NCBI GenBank assembly: GCA_027382625.1 | Contig: JAJKFJ010021990.1 | Coordinates: 26,866-90,865, forward strand | Origin: Tetmemena sp. SeJ-2015 | Taxonomy: Eukaryota > Ciliophora > Spirotrichea > Sporadotrichida > Oxytrichidae | Reading direction: 5' to 3' | Length of the DNA stretch: 64,000 nucleotides | Shown here: positions 20,001 to 29,932 of the stretch, one piece after another | Position numbering within the stretch: position 1 is the stretch's first letter | How the letters are laid out: every line of letters starts with the position of its first letter | Translations under genes and position numbers: made by a program | The notes under the pieces: model-generated | Seen by the model: the letters and a program-made list of their open reading frames with translations, nothing else | What the model was told of the DNA's origin: nothing | The model's database searches: none

Positions 20001-23000
20001 GCATGCATATGTCCTTGCGCTCCTTCGTCTTATATGCATCGTTGTTAGCAGGAACAGGTGGAACAAGTTTCATAGCGAACTCTTCCTTGAGAGCAATGTT
20101 GTAGCGCTCAGCTTACTCCAGAGCTTCTGTGAACTTGCCAAGCTAGATCATGCTCTCAACGGCCTTGTCGTATTGCTTGTTCTGGATCAAGAACTACACT
20201 TGGGATTCAAGAGTTTCAGGGTCGTCGTTATCCTGGGGAGCAGATGGGAAGTCATCAATTGGGATGTTGTGAGGAATAGTTTATCTAAAAGCTGTAAATA
20301 ATGTTAATATAGCAAGTCCAATGGCTTTCTTCTTGTTACCTCCGCGCATGTAAAGGGAGACAGCCTTATCATACTTGCCCTTCTTTTCGAAGTAAGCTGC
20401 ACTCTGCACCATGATTTGCTTGCTGCTCATCAAACTCATAGTCATTACCTCTTGATCATACCCACATTCCTTTGCTAGTCTGATAATAGATACTTTATTT
20501 ATCTAATGATGGCGTGGTGAAGTCTCTGAGACTTACTGTAGTAAAGGATAGCGTCTCTGATCATATTGGTTTGCTCGTAGTGGCGAGCCAAATGGAAGCA
20601 AGCTTGAGGGTCGTTGGTTTCTAAAGCCAGTTTCATAGCTGAGGCAAGGTCTCCATTTTGGCAAAGTAGACGGACGATGGAACCGTAGTCATTAGCCAGT
20701 CTATAGAAGCCGAGGGACTCTGAGATTATTCCTTAAGCCTCAAGGTACTGAGCCCACCATTTGTACAACTCTGGCTCCTTTTATGATGAAACGAACATTT
20801 ATTGATATGTAAGTTGATTTTTCTTTCAAGTAATCTACTATTCATTTGGAGTCTGTCGAACTGACCAAGGTTAGTGAGCATACGTGGGACCTCACTCTTG
20901 TGGGTCTCAGATAGGATATAGTGTCTAATTGCATCATCGATCTGTCCTATGGATTCGAAGTGCTTGGCCATTGTGAAATGAGTGTTCTTAAGGTTGATAC
21001 GGTTGAACTTCTCACTCACTTCAATTGCTTCGTCCCATTCACCACAAGCCTAGTGGAGTTTGCAGAGCAAGTCATACCTGCCACACTCCTTGTAAAGGTC
21101 CTTAGCGTCCTCAATCATATTTAGTTGAATGGCTACCATAGCTAGCTTAGCCTCTAACTCTTTTTCCTTCTCAGTCTCTCTTACCACTCTGGCTCCTCTC
21201 GCAAAGCGCATGTTTCCCAGACACACCTGAGCCACATCTAATCTCTTAGTCTTCACGCACATCTATGCACATTCAATACATAGTCTATACTCTTTATATC
21301 TGGGCCATGTTTTGCCAGACTGTGTTGTTCTTGATATTTCTGACAGAGTTGTAAGCTTCATCCATGTTGCCCACAGTCAAGTAGAACGAGAAGTTCATAA
21401 TGGCCTTCTTTGTGCTGTCCTCCACGTTCTCCAGGCCTAAGAAGTCTTTCATAGGTCTACGCAGGATGATCATGTTGCTCTGGTTGTTGAGCTATTGTTG
21501 CTTCTCCTCCTCTTGGTTGTTATCGTCTTCATTCTCATCTATCTACCTGCCCATGAAGTAGAAGAAAGGCACGTGCAATCCCAGTAGAGTTCATCACCCT
21601 CTTCAAACTTAGGGAATAAATCTAAAAGCTTCTTCATTTTATGACTTGACAGTATCCTATCTCTTTGCCTTATAGTCAGTGGTCACAAAGAAGGTCTCAA
21701 GACTCTTGCCAGTAAACTCTTCTTCCTTCTTCTTGAAGTCGTTCTCGATCTCCTCAGCGTTAATGTTTCCAAGAGCATCTGCTCCTCCTTCACCCTCACC
21801 AGCTGGCTTACCGATGTCCTTGATGTATTCAAAAAGTTAATTAATTGTATCATCACTTGTTGTATTCAGTTTCAACGCAAAGAAGTCTGGGGTCGCTCTA
21901 GTCCCAGAAGCATTCGACGGGCACTCTATTGGTAGTAACCTCCATGTCCATGAAGTTATCCATGTCCACGTCATAGATGTAGAACTTGGTGTCTGGGATG
22001 CGGATGGAAGGGAAGGGTGACTAATCAGCAAGGATGCAAAGTTTCTTTCCTTCACAGTTAAGCTAGATGTCCTTGATCTCTCCCAGTGGCTCACCAACTT
22101 TCATCTCAAACTTACGAGTGACTCCTATCTACTTGAACTGGCGTCTTGAGATATCGAAAATCTTGATCATGTTGTTCTGAGTAATGCAAGCCATGAATCT
22201 GCCCTTCACATCCATTAGGATCACCTCTCCTTCTGCCTCAGTCATTGGGATCACTTGCTTAACTTCTCCAGAGAAGGAGCAAACCTAGATCTTGTTCTCT
22301 TCATTATGAATGACTGAATCTTCAGTTAAAGCCATCACAGTGGCATGAGATTCAAAGTTTCCAGCTATAACTGGTCCCTTCTAGCCTTGAACTTCATAGA
22401 TCTGAGCGAACTTGCCATTCCAGAACAGAGTGTTATTCTTGCAGCAGTCGATACCCTTGATGTTCATACCCAGAGTCATGATGATTTGGAAGTCAGTATT
22501 AGGAGAGGCTTCGTTCTTTAAGCGAACTTCAACAGCCTTATTAGAGATTTGCATCATCTTGAAAGAGTCCTTCATCTTCTTCTTTAGTACTGTGTGGTTA
22601 AGAATCGTGACTCCTGACTACCACTGAGCAGCTAAGATCTACTGGTTGCCACCCCATTCTAGTTTAGTAAGTGGACCTCCTTGAGCTTTGATAGGAGTTC
22701 TAGCATCCCAACCCTCACTAGAGATTGGACTCTCAGCACTCATTTGCTTGCTTAAAAATAATAAAGTTAAATGCATCTCCACATGATGATATAGCCGTTT
22801 CTGGTTCCTCCAGAGAGGATTCTTCTTCTGTGGTTATAAGCAATTGATACAATCTTATCTTAGAAAAGAAGTCCTTGGAAAGCTGACTCTGCCAAAGTCA
22901 ACACATAGTTCTCATCCTACTCTATGTTGAACATTACTTAATTCAAATGAGTAAGCATCAATTTTAATAAGGTTCAAACATCCTTATCATGTTCTCTCCA

Positions 23001-24045
23001 CTGACTGTGGCTAGCAGTCCTTATCCAGCCCAAATGGTACTCAAGAACTCAGGATTTCCTGCAACTGCGAGCTTAACTTTCCTATCAGGCACTAGTTTCT
23101 CACTTAGGTTCAGCTTGAACTGTACAAGCAGGAGATGAGAGTATAGTAAAGAATTCTTTATAACTTTATGTTAAATGAGAAGTGATGATGATGACTGAGT
23201 TCTCTTTTTCGTAGAAGAGAATAGTTTTAACTGAGCCAGGCACCTTGCAAACCTCAGAGCAGTTCTTAAGATCATCAGCCAGGCATACAGATCCAGAGGT
23301 ACCACCAAAGAAGAAAAGGGAGTTTGTGTTGTCGCCACCTGTGGCATTCCTTAAGAGAAATTAAGAAATTCAAATTTATGATTATAAATGGAGCCAAAAA
23401 TATATGTTTAAAGTTGGAATGAGTTGATAATTTTTTATTATAAACTTACTCTTGGTTAAGTACGAGGGAGCAGAAGACGATGTTAGTGATTATTCCTTCC
23501 TTTTAGTACTGGCAGACAGGTGTGAGTCCTCTGTGAGTGCGCCATACACCCACCATTCCCTTGGCATCGCCAGTTACCATTCTCGATCCATCTGCGCTGA
23601 AAACGATCACTTAGATATTTCAATAATTAGTTCATGATATTTTATAGATAGAAGCTTTATGTAGAACCTATAAGACGATTATAAGCTTTCAAGCTTGTCT
23701 TTTATGAATGCAAGATTACCTTCTCTTCTCTAGTGAGTCTCTCATCTTCGTTCCAGAGAGTAATTGCTCCGTCTTCCCAACCGATGGCTAGTGCTTGGAA
23801 AATAGGATGCCACTTGAGTGAGACTGCCTTGACCTTGCCTCTTGAGATTTCGAAGTTGGGTACTATGTTCCCTTCCTCTTGCACGAACAAGATGTGAGGT
23901 GCATTGGTTGACACTGCAAGTATCATATTCAGCAAATATTTTATTATCCATTTTACTATATCATGTTGAAGTCTGTGTTAGACCAGGCTGAGCAAATGGC
24001 TTGCTCGTGGCCTAGTGAAAGATGATTGTCAAAGAAGTAAGACAT
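17098..24045 (-). CDS. IFT140: Intraflagellar transport protein IFT140
   Basis: IFT140 is a core subunit of IFT-A, which drives retrograde transport in cilia and import of membrane proteins. The minus-strand gene runs from ATG (24043-24045) to TGA (17098-17100). The N-terminus carries WD40 units ([66 protein letters not shown]). The C-terminal half carries TPR-like repeats that match the family well: [72 protein letters not shown] and [15 protein letters not shown]. At least eleven IESs and one GT-AG intron interrupt it. One apparent missing T near 21580 shifts the frame in [13 protein letters not shown] region near 21640 is unresolved. Confidence 0.93.
17810..18370 (-). pseudogene. Degraded duplicate of an IFT140 segment
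   Basis: The stretch follows 20060-20660 in the same orientation and order, with many small insertions, deletions and swollen homopolymers. Shared blocks include the AAGTTTCATAGCGAA patch, the AGCTGTAAATAA patch and TGAGG..TCTCTAAAG. It is not translatable over any length. It is either an old tandem duplicate lying in the IES or a badly assembled second copy. Confidence 0.65.
18420..19515 (+). CDS. Zinc-finger-like protein gene nested in an IFT140 IES
   Basis: Opposite strand to IFT140. Frame from ATG 18420 (a start at 18379 is also possible) gives [18 protein letters not shown]; after a repeat-bearing interruption at about 18598-18650 the frame resumes with [12 protein letters not shown] and continues through a Ser-rich linker into a Cys/His cluster ([20 protein letters not shown], then CYGDQCETCSEC). 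After removal of 19169-19374 it ends with [11 protein letters not shown] and TGA 19513-19515. The Cys pairs suggest a zinc-binding domain, perhaps of transposon or nucleic-acid-binding type; I do not recognise the family. The first junction is unresolved, so the protein is not proven to be continuous. Confidence 0.55.
18603..18644 (+). repeat. Two copies of a 24-bp repeat (direct orientation)
   Basis: Core ACCTCGCCAATTCGCACC at 18603-18620, and the same with one change at 18627-18644. They interrupt the zinc-finger frame. Confidence 0.8.
19169..19374 (+). other. IES (or intron) in the zinc-finger gene
   Basis: Pointer TGT at 19169-19171 and 19372-19374; removal joins CETCSEC to IDKKRQQKRQ. 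A GTAAGT..TATAG intron at 19170-19378 would give the same downstream frame, so the two readings cannot be separated by sequence alone. Confidence 0.65.
19220..19285 (-). repeat. Three copies of the 24-bp repeat (inverted)
   Basis: GGTGCGAATTGGCGAGGT at 19220-19237, 19244-19261 and 19268-19285, period 24; reverse complement of the cluster at 18603. Confidence 0.85.
20290..20313 (-). other. IFT140 IES, pointer AGC
   Basis: AGC at 20290-20292 and 20311-20313; joins KKKAIGLA to FRQTIPHNIP. Confidence 0.75.
20481..20510 (-). other. IFT140 IES, pointer TGAT
   Basis: TGAT at 20481-20484 and 20507-20510; joins QRLHHAI to RLAKECG. Confidence 0.8.
20783..20834 (-). other. IFT140 IES, pointer AT
   Basis: AT at 20783-20784 and 20833-20834; joins RLQMNSR to [13 protein letters not shown]. 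The pointer is short and the exact edges are uncertain. Confidence 0.6.
21261..21301 (-). other. IFT140 IES, pointer ATCT
   Basis: ATCT at 21261-21264 and 21298-21301; joins VWQNMAQ to MCVKTKRLD. Confidence 0.85.
22749..22774 (-). other. IFT140 IES, pointer TGC
   Basis: TGC at 22749-22751 and 22772-22774; joins YIIMWRC to KQMSAESP. Confidence 0.8.
22930..22981 (-). other. IFT140 IES, pointer AACAT
   Basis: AACAT at 22930-22934 and 22977-22981; joins ENMIRM to FNIEQDENY. Confidence 0.85.
23135..23180 (-). other. IFT140 IES, pointer ATGAGA
   Basis: ATGAGA at 23135-23140 and 23175-23180; joins VIIITSH to LLLVQFKL. Confidence 0.85.
23350..23449 (-). other. Spliceosomal intron in IFT140
   Basis: On the minus strand GTAAGT..TTAAG, 100 bases. 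Splicing gives ..VLNQE|NATGGDN in frame, and no pointer repeat fits, so this is an intron and not an IES. Confidence 0.75.
23605..23716 (-). other. IFT140 IES, pointer GAT
   Basis: GAT at 23605-23607 and 23714-23716; joins TREEKV to IVFSADGSR. Confidence 0.75.
23921..23964 (-). other. IFT140 IES, pointer TATCAT
   Basis: TATCAT at 23921-23926 and 23959-23964; joins SNTDFNMI to LAVSTNAPH. Confidence 0.85.
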
Positions 24046-24237
24046 ATTTGCTTAAGAAAAATCAAAGATATTCTTGATTCTGCAACTATTTAAATATAGA
24101 TTACATTCAAATTCAAAATTACATTAAAGTACTACTCATCTGATAAGCAGAGTGGGTTAGATGAAAGTGGATATTCTATAAATGTGCTTATTAAGTGCAT
24201 GAAGAGAGCGAGAGAGTAATAAGATAATTAAATTCAA

Positions 24238-26657
24238 ATGAGCAGCGGAGACAATAAAAAAATTAACCAGACCTTTACCAATATGTAAGAGTAAATACAG
24301 ACGTCATTACTTATTATAAGGACGATAAATATGGCTACTCATCTTTTCTTGTGATCCTATATTTAAACTTTTGTTTAGAGAATCGAGGACTAAGCTCTAT
24401 CTAGCAATCAGAGAGTAAACTATGAATATAAGATTGATGAAATGAATTAATGTGTAATTTTACTTTATGAGGATAAAGGGGAGCAGCCTTCTTTATTATC
24501 TGCACCCATGCCTTCCTTCATGGATGATCATATAAGTCAATCCCTCTCACCCTCCAAATAAGAGAACCTTAGGAAGAATTTGAGATATGCTGAGGCAGTG
24601 GGAATCAATGACTTCAGTTTTACGAAAGCTCTGACTCTTGATTAGGCACTTGAAGACGCAGGGGGATTCGGTCTCTTCTAAGCCCTATCTTTCACAGTGT
24701 TTTGTTTGGCTTTCTGGACAGGTGGTGTTGTTGTATACATTATCCATTTTATGCAAGCAATGCCTGCTTTCTAATATCTTAATAGAAAGACTAATAATTC
24801 TCTAACTTCATTTTAAAGTGAATGCTTCAAGCGCATTATTTCAACGAATCAAAACACCTCGCCTAGTATTGAGTTTGAGAGCACTCACTTCTCTTGCACG
24901 CCTGACTAGTTCTGTGATAATCCTAATCTACATCATGAAGTTGATTATTCTTCCCCTTAAACAATCCTAAACTACATCACTTACTTCAACCTTCAAAAAT
25001 CTTACCTTTTAATCTGCTGTTATTATGTTTCACTGCATCAACAAATTCCAGCTAGGAATGATGGGGACTTGCATATTTGTAGGTTATACAGTGAGCTGCT
25101 TTGTTCTCCCAAGAATGGCTGACACCTACGGTAGGAAGATTATCTTCAGAGGCTTCTATATTTTCCATGCTCTTGGAATGGCTACTATCCTCTTCGTGCC
25201 CTCAGCCAAAGCCATATATTTATAAGCTATTCATATATTTAGGCTTGTTCTTTGTAGGTTCAGCTTCCACGGTCAGGACTTCGGTGGGCTATGTTTACGG
25301 CCTGGAGTTCATAGAATCCTCAAAGCAAAATATTGCAGGCACTATACTTAAGACTATTGATGTGATGACTCCAATACTCTTCTCTCTACTATTTATGAAT
25401 GTCACTAACAACTGGAGAGACTTCTACTACTTCGGACTTGTAGTTTCACCTCCTTGCTTAAATATAACCTTACAAATATTAATTTGCTTGGGGTTGCAGC
25501 TTTTTTATTCCAGAATCTCCATCTCTCCTCCTCTCTCAAGGCAAGTTTGAAGAAGCAAGGAGAGTTATAACCATGATAGCTAGAGTGAACTCAGTCAAGA
25601 ACTTTCAATTCACTTAGCTTTTCTAAGCAGAGGCAGATCTGCTTCTTAATAGCAAATGGCAGCCTCCTCTCCCATAAGACAAGCAAGAGTTAGTTTCTAA
25701 AACTCCAGAGAGAAATTCAATGGCTCAACTCCAATAAAATGAAGAAGGGAGAGTAGTTACGAAAAGATTTGGCTCCTCTCTTAAGAGCCCTTTGAAAAAG
25801 ACATACACACACTTGGGCGAGAATTAGTAATAGAAAGAGAAGATAGAGAGATCGGTCTAATTTAGGAAAGAGCTAGAGAGTTAACTTGGTCAAAAAGAAG
25901 ATGAAATGAAGAGAGTTCAAAAGAGAACAATCATGAAGTATCTGAGAGACAAGTCAATAAAGAAGAACCTCTCCATTCTGTGTGGTTGCTGGATGGCCTC
26001 TACCTTCTCATATTACCTCGTCCTTTTCTACATGAAGTACTTGCCTGGAAGCATCTATTAGAACACAATTTTTTGTTCTTCTGCTGATACGGCTGGCTAT
26101 CTTCTTACAGGGATTCTTATTTAAGTTATAATGAATTCTATTTCAGTATGTCGGTGGTAGAATCTCTTTAATGTTCTCTTTTTCTCTAGCAGCAATCTCA
26201 AGTTTATGCATTGTCAACTTCTCAGGCAACCCAACTCTGATCCCCATCTTTCTTTTTTGTTCACGCCTCGGCATAGCTGCCGCTTGCAACGTCTTAACTA
26301 TAGTACACTCATTATATCTTATCAAATGTTTGAAGAATAGTGAACATTTTGGTGTTTCCAGCTGACTTCCGCTCAACTTCCTTCGGCATTTGCAATATAT
26401 TCGCACGCATGGCTGCCATCTTGGCTCCTTTGGCTGCTGAGTTGGAGTACCCCTACCCTTACACACTTCTAATTGCAGTGACCACTGTCTATGCAGTTGT
26501 CAGTTTCTTCCTCTCCGACTCGTAAGAAGACGAAGAGAAGAGGTTCAGAGAAAGACTACTTGAAAAGAAGAAAAAGCAAGTCAAGTTCACACGCTTTTAA
26601 CTAGACCTCCCTCCCAAGCAAAAGAAACCTACTTAAAAGAGTTAAGAATAATTTTGA
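24238..26657 (+). CDS. MFS transporter, SLC22-like organic solute carrier
   Basis: Major facilitator membrane carrier. From ATG 24238 a cytosolic N-terminus leads to helix 1 (GLFQALSFTVFCLAFWTGG) and a long Cys-containing extracellular loop, then helices with the MFS signature GYTVSCFVLPRMADTYGRK (loop 2-3 motif G..aDryGRr), a large central cytosolic loop (IPESPSLLLSQGKFEEARRV, as in SLC22 carriers), further helices, FPADFRSTSFGICNIFARMAA (second-half motif of SLC22 type) and a basic tail. Six IESs with exact pointers are removed. Stop TGA 26655-26657. The substrate cannot be read from sequence. Confidence 0.85.
24307..24465 (+). other. MFS gene IES 1, pointer TTACTT
   Basis: TTACTT at 24307-24312 and 24460-24465; joins IQTSLL to YEDKGEQPS, linking the start codon to the body. 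Confidence 0.8.
25014..25036 (+). other. MFS gene IES 2, pointer CTGC
   Basis: CTGC at 25014-25017 and 25033-25036 (19 bases removed); joins SYLLIC to INKFQLGMMG. Confidence 0.85.
25213..25241 (+). other. MFS gene IES 3, pointer CATATATTTA
   Basis: Ten-base pointer at 25213-25222 and 25232-25241; only 9 bases lie between the copies. Joins SAKAIYL to GLFFVGSAS. Confidence 0.85.
25454..25497 (+). other. MFS gene IES 4, pointer TTGC
   Basis: TTGC at 25454-25457 and 25494-25497; gives VSPPCSFFIPESP. Confidence 0.8.
26113..26139 (+). other. MFS gene IES 5, pointer ATTCT
   Basis: ATTCT at 26113-26117 and 26135-26139; joins YLLTGI to LFQYVGGRIS. Confidence 0.8.
26300..26341 (+). other. MFS gene IES 6, pointer ATAGT
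   Basis: ATAGT at 26300-26304 and 26337-26341; joins CNVLTIV to NILVFPADFRS. Confidence 0.85.
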
Positions 26658-26689
26658 ATGCTTATTATATATGTGTTTTATGTGAGTGT

Positions 26690-26970
26690 GTATATTTTAA
26701 GAAGACAACTTGAGCTTGCACTTTATAAAGAGTCTGAGCATGCCTGCTTTCTTCGGGGGTGTGGGAAGCTTCTCAGTACTCCAGAATAAGAGTTCAGTGC
26801 ACTTGATGGGTATTTCTGGAGGGTTCATAGATGAGAAAATAGATGATGAAGATTAGGAGGCTGATGCTATTAGAGCGAACTAATACGATCCCTTTAAGTA
26901 TCAACTTTTTGAATATGAAAGCAACGCAGATCAAAACGCAGAAGATTATATTAACACCACCCTTAAATGA
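26690..26970 (+). CDS. Small acidic ORF, unknown
   Basis: A UAR=Gln frame with ATG at 26740 and TGA at 26968-26970 reads PAFFGGVGSFSVLQNKSS, then a very acidic middle (EKIDDEDQEADAIRAN) and ..YQLFEYESNADQNAEDY. It lies downstream of the MFS gene on the same strand. Composition looks coding, but there is no homologue I recognise; it could be an isolated MDS of a gene elsewhere. Confidence 0.35.
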
Positions 26971-27400
26971 GCGAGTATCATGAAGCATATTCTATTCAAC
27001 AATATAAGGCTTTTGAAAGTTGTTGTATCAATTTCGTTTAAAACTATTTACTTTAGCAAAAAGTTTTACTCCTCCTCACATATATACCTTCGTAAAAATT
27101 CTTTTAATGAACTATAAAATGAAATTGCTTTTCTTCTCAATTTCAATCTTCTTAAGACTCATAGAATTGCTACCTTAAAGGAGAGAATCTACTGAATTTA
27201 TGCTGATGTTAAAAGTTTATTTTTTTCAATCAAAATGAGTTCCAAAAGCAAACAAGTTCATTGAAGATTCAGAGATTTGTATCAGTCGTCCAGATCTCTC
27301 ATCATTTAAAACATTATAAATACCCTGACTTATAATTAGGAGTTTATAGATTCTTTGCTAGTCTCCATCATCACTGCTATTATTCAAACTAAATTTAAAT
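26971..27400. other. AT-rich intergenic region
   Basis: No convincing gene. Confidence 0.4.
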
Positions 27401-27404
27401 TTAG

Positions 27405-28425
27405 CTGACTTCATCATCTGCGAACTCAGTCTCCCTCAAATCATCGATGAGTCCACCCTTGATGGTAGTCTTTCTCTGTTCTCTCTCCGCTTGCAAACCT
27501 TATCTGAGCTCTTGTCTCTTCTTCTCTCTACCTTTGATAGGTTCTTGACCAGACTTTATCTCTGAAGAGCTTTCTCCCTCAGCTTGACCTTCTCCTCATT
27601 TAGGATTGCTTAGATAGGATCATCAGTATCACACATCTTTCCAAGCGCATTCAAACCTCCTGAATAGTTTTACTCCCCTGGGATACTGAAACGAACTGTT
27701 GAAGTCGTAGTTGCGTCTCTTTGCTGCTAGTCCTTGAAGATAAAAATTCTTCAAACTCTATAATTAAATGAGGCTACCGCACTCTACAAACTCAAAGTAG
27801 GGTTCTCCTAAGAGTCCGCTATCAGTCGCAAACTTCTTCACAACTATCACTCCCAAATCACAAGGCTCAATAATTGAGAAATTATAGACCTTAAGATTTA
27901 AGCTAGTAGAACTTGTTGATGTGCTAAAGCTTTAGCAGTTTCTTGAGTTTCCTCGAAAGAGCTATCTCAAGAGTCTGGAGGTGCTCAATGATCTCGACTG
28001 TGGAAAACTGACTCTTTGGAGCCAGGATCTGTTCTAGAGTGAGTACTTTCAGCCACTCCTTAACCTTCGCTTTGGGCAAGTGAAGTGACTGCACAAAAGG
28101 CTGAGAGAGTCCATACAGTTGAGAGTTCTTCTTCCTCAACTTGTTCACTTTAAGATAAAGTGAATGTCATTTGTACTTATGCTATGAAATTGATTGGCTT
28201 GCACCTTGGTGAGATTGTCACCAGTGTTGATGATGATGCCGCTCTTGCGAACTACATCAGAGCCTTGTCGAGATATGTTCTTCAAAAAGATTTGCTCAAG
28301 GTCCAAGTGCAGACCCACAAACTCTGCAAGTGACTGCTGTCCCACAAGCCGTTGAGTCTGGAGGTACATCTAGGACATAGTCTTCGTTGGAAGACACTGG
28401 CTCTGTTCGATCGTCTTCCATCTGC
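27405..28425 (-). CDS. SANT/Myb-like regulator paralogue M (body; start lies elsewhere)
   Basis: Minus strand. The body opens at WKTIEQSQCLPTKTM and continues YLQTQRLVGQQSLAEFVGLH, LDLEQIF, then a helical segment KVKEWLKVLTLEQILAPKSQ. The distal part (27405-27900) shows coding frames such as KKFATDSGLLGEPYFEFVEC and a C-terminus KTTIKGGLIDDLRETEFAD, but they are in shifting frames, so sequence errors or unresolved IESs remain and the end is tentative. It parallels paralogue N just upstream. No start codon is present: the upstream edge carries TTCCATCTGC (28416-28425), which matches a site in the inverted start-MDS at 33610-33619. Confidence 0.5.
28416..28425 (-). other. Candidate scrambled pointer at the edge of paralogue M
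   Basis: TTCCATCTGC here is the reverse complement of GCAGATGGAA at 33610-33619. Confidence 0.55.
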
Positions 28426-28563
28426 ACAACTTCTAATTAAGTTCTTAGAAAGAATCATAGACTTTTCAATTTAAATGATAAAACCAAGATGGTGAAAAGA
28501 AAGTGAAACCTCAAAAGCCCAACATAGCAAAAGAAATAAGTTCAAAGTCTCACTTCATTTCAC

Positions 28564-29802
28564 TCATCGTCAACTCTTCTTCTCTTTGCCTTGGTAGGAA
28601 CGATTGGAGCTTCATCATCGCTTTTAGAGGTCAAGTTTGGCAAGGTACCTCCTCTAACACCGCTTTTAGTCTCCGCAATCTCTTGCTGAGGTTTGGCAAT
28701 TCCCTTTTCAACAGACTTCTGGATCCTCTTTTTCTCAAACTCAATTGCTAAAAATGATTAAGTACAAGTATGAAGCATAAAATAAAGGTATAATATTGAG
28801 AAGTCTTAAAGGCTTACCTTCCTTCTTCAGTTTTCCAACTGAGTCAGCCGCAACTTTGCCAGGAGTCATCTTCTTCATCACAAAAGGAGCAGCAAGTTTC
28901 GTCGTCGAAGCTGGCTTTGCGGGAACTTGAACTAAGTTCTGCTTGAAAGGAGACACAGACTCAATCCTCTTCACTTTTTGAGCAAGCAAAATTTAAGAGC
29001 AACAATAAGATAAAGCTCCTTGAGCTCCTGAGAATCACCAACCTCCATGATTGACTAGTCCTCCTCTTCCTCCAGCTCAGACTCTCTTCCCGCATTGTCA
29101 TCATCACCTAACCTCTCTCTTTCTCTTCTCTCCTGACTCTCAGATCTGCAAACTCTCACAAGTCTGTTCTTGGGTCGGATGGCTTTTCCCAGTCGCTGTA
29201 GCTCTCTCATCTCTTGATCCAACTTCTGAGCCTTCTTCTGTTCAAGTCCACACTTCTTCACAGAGTCAAGTTTGTTGAGTAGCGCCTCCTCAAGCTTGAT
29301 GAGATGGTTGAGTTTCTCTAGTGTCGCAAGCGTTGACTTGGGGTTGATAATCTTCGAGATCTCGAAGATCTCAACTAGGTGTTGCACAGCAGGTAGCTTG
29401 ATAGCGTCCACTTGTTCCTGCTTCAGTCCATACTTTTCCTTGTTCTCAGCCCTCAAACGTTCCTTCTCTTCAGGTGCTAACTTGCCAAGCTAGTTGACAA
29501 GGAAACCTTGCTTCCTCACTCCCTAAGTAAAGAGATAGAAGAGTTTGGATTTGGCGTTGAAATTATCTTACTCTCTTCTTTTCGTTGTCTGCTGCGATGC
29601 GGTCGATGTCAAGGTGCAGACCCATGAACTCTGCGAGTGACTGCTAGCCGATCAGTCGTTGAGTTTGCAGATAGCACTGCTAGATCTGCTTTGTAGGTAG
29701 AACTCCAGACCTAAAGATAAGTCATTAATCATAGAGATTCAAGCAAGAGAAGCTTATGAGATGATTTATAGGGTCTTACTTGCTGATGGCAGTCCATCTG
29801 CC
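28564..29802 (-). CDS. SANT/Myb-like regulator paralogue N (body; start lies elsewhere)
   Basis: Minus strand, stop TGA 28564-28566. The product reads GRWTAISKSGVLPTKQIQQC, YLQTQRLIGQQSLAEFMGLH, a helical region (LPAVQHLVEIFEISKIINP; LIKLEEALLNKLDSVKK), a basic then very acidic stretch (ESELEEEED) and a Lys-rich tail ending KAKRRRVDDE, which looks like a nuclear localisation signal. Two or three GT-AG introns and one IES are removed. GRW at the upstream edge is the end of a SANT/Myb-type domain whose first part is coded on the opposite strand at 33462. A chromatin or DNA-binding role is inferred. Confidence 0.65.
28748..28817 (-). other. Intron in paralogue N
   Basis: GTAAGC..TTTTAG on the minus strand, 70 bases; splices KLKKE to AIEFEKKR in frame. 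Confidence 0.75.
28984..29016 (-). other. IES in paralogue N, pointer AAGC
   Basis: AAGC (plus strand) at 28984-28987 and 29013-29016; joins DSQELKEL to AQKVKRIES. Confidence 0.8.
29518..29583 (-). other. IES or intron in paralogue N
   Basis: Pointer ACTC at 29518-29521 and 29580-29583 gives NEKKRVRKQG; a GTAAGA..CTTAG intron (29523-29581) gives NEKKRGVRKQG. Both keep the frame. Confidence 0.6.
29711..29779 (-). other. Intron in paralogue N
   Basis: GTAAGA..CTTTAG on the minus strand, 69 bases; joins WTAISK to SGVLPTK. Confidence 0.7.
29793..29802 (-). other. Candidate scrambled pointer at the edge of paralogue N
   Basis: TCCATCTGCC here is the reverse complement of GGCAGATGGA at 33609-33618, the end of the inverted start-MDS. 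Confidence 0.6.
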
Positions 29803-29932
29803 TTTAATTTAGCGTAGGTTATGAATTTAAATCATCAGGAGCAAAACCAAAAATAAATTGAATTTAAAACAGGGAGAAGTAATTCGCTCAAACTTTTTCG
29901 AAAGCTTTCACTCTCTATTATAATCATTTTCC

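Noticed and set aside
20921..21124. Plus-strand ORFs over the IFT140 locus (also 19801-20301, 22412-22627, 23452-23637)
   Set aside because: Antisense shadows of the well-supported minus-strand IFT140 frame.
29051..29493. Plus-strand ORFs rich in Ser/Pro/Leu at 29051-29493
   Set aside because: Antisense to the acidic and basic coding stretches of paralogue N.
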